This document shows positions 63,578 through 64,000 of a stretch of DNA of 64,000 nucleotides, piece after piece; the stretch's first letter is position 1; each line of letters begins with the position of its first letter. This DNA comes from Sphingopyxis sp. (GTDB lineage Bacteria; Pseudomonadota; Alphaproteobacteria; Sphingomonadales; Sphingomonadaceae), in assembly GCA_016463225.1 (NCBI GenBank), contig JAEMRT010000006.1, positions 67,779-131,778 of the forward strand. Reading direction: 5' to 3'. The notes under the pieces were generated by a model. The model saw only the letters and a list, made by a program, of their open reading frames with translations, ran no database searches and was not told where the DNA came from. Made by a program: the position numbers and the translations under genes.

Positions 63578-64000
63578 ATGCTGGCAGGGGTCGAACTGGG
63601 CGGCACGAAATGCATCTGTACCCTGGGTACCGGCCCGGACGATGTGCGGGAGCAGGTTGCGATACCGACAACCAGTCCCGAACAGACGCTGGCGGCGATT
63701 GCCCGCGTCCTTGAAGGGTGGGATTTCCAGTCCCTCGGCATAGCCAGTTTTGGGCCGCTGGAGCTTGATCGCACATCGGCGAAATTCGGGAGCATATTGT
63801 CGACGCCCAAGCCAGGGTGGAGCGGGATTGACCTGACGTCGCTCGCGAATGGGGTTCCTTTTGCCATCGACACCGACGTGAATGGCGCGGCGCTGGCCGA
63901 AGGTCTTTGGGGCGCGGCGCAGGGGTTGGAGAGTTGGGCCTACATCACGATCGGTACGGGGGTCGGCGTCGGATCGGTTGCGGCGGGGCAGATACTGCGC
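63578..64000 (+). CDS. ROK-family sugar kinase, N-terminal part (runs off the window)
   Basis: The 141 visible codons begin MLAGVELGGTKCICTLGTG, the ROK phosphate motif, followed by LGIASFGPLELDRTSAKFGSILSTPKPGWSGIDL and TDVNGAALAEGLWGAAQG. The last visible motif is YITIGTGVGVGS. The sequence fits the fructokinase branch (compare VELGGTKC and the STPKPGW substrate segment). The zinc-binding and C-terminal parts lie past the window edge. It begins four bases after the GntR stop and is likely in the same operon. Confidence 0.88.
   Translation, partial: MLAGVELGGTKCICTLGTGPDDVREQVAIPTTSPEQTLAAIARVLEGWDFQSLGIASFGPLELDRTSAKFGSILSTPKPGWSGIDLTSLANGVPFAIDTDVNGAALAEGLWGAAQGLESWAYITIGTGVGVGSVAAGQILR

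Overview
The window is GC-rich DNA from an alphaproteobacterium, most likely a sphingomonad (Sphingopyxis or Sphingomonas type). That placement is inferred from four TonB-dependent receptors, the sugar-hydrolase/receptor/transporter clusters and the general gene content; there is no rRNA or ribosomal marker to prove it.

The most interesting region is 2.3-9.6 kb, a complete RNA-repair locus. On the minus strand, behind a near-perfect sigma-54 promoter (7877-7893), lie rsr (Ro60/TROVE protein), a 426-bp block encoding three tandem Y-RNA-like non-coding RNAs (5793-6218), rtcB (RNA ligase), a small cysteine-rich zinc-ribbon protein, an RlaP-like nucleotidyltransferase and rtcA (RNA 3'-phosphate cyclase). 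The activator rtcR is divergent. Each ncRNA has a conserved Rsr-type stem closing on a tRNA-like module in circularly permuted order: T arm and 3' acceptor strand first, then 5' acceptor strand and D arm. The first copy has a full 7-bp acceptor stem and an encoded ACCA. The third copy has lost the D arm.

From 9.7 to 19.4 kb: a yqiJ-yqiK flotillin pair, a CHASE2-adenylate cyclase, msrB-msrA, an epoxide hydrolase, and a divergent PAS histidine kinase with two response regulators. From 19.5 to 28.6 kb: small secreted or stress genes (cupin, DUF2798, Ohr), two short-chain dehydrogenases, two LysR regulators, a tautomerase, an M23 peptidase, and an FAD monooxygenase divergent from its probable TetR repressor. 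A 165-bp inverted-repeat element (25339-25503) and a damaged IS (28699-29806) share terminal sequences.

From 29.9 to 45.4 kb: rlmJ, then a beta-glucan/cello-oligosaccharide utilisation cluster. It holds a GH6 cellulase, a LacI regulator with no conventional start codon (apparently AUU), GH3, a TonB-dependent receptor, an MFS transporter broken by an in-frame amber codon, a FucP/GluP-type sugar transporter, glucokinase, TetR and GH1. Two LacI-type operators lie in the GH3 promoter. Enzymes, import and sugar phosphorylation thus form a complete route from glucan to glucose-6-phosphate.

From 45.5 to 51.5 kb is a minus-strand operon: TonB receptor, FAD lactone/alditol-type oxidase, D-threonine-aldolase/D-serine-dehydratase-like PLP enzyme and MFS transporter. 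From 53.3 to 64.0 kb is a plus-strand catabolic cluster: an L-2-hydroxyacid oxidase, carboxylesterase, SDR, TonB receptor, D-2-hydroxyacid (GlcD-type) oxidase, MFS transporter, AraC and GntR regulators, and a truncated ROK kinase. A 17-base motif shared by the TonB-receptor and araC promoters suggests one regulon. The window begins inside a TonB receptor gene and ends inside the ROK kinase gene.
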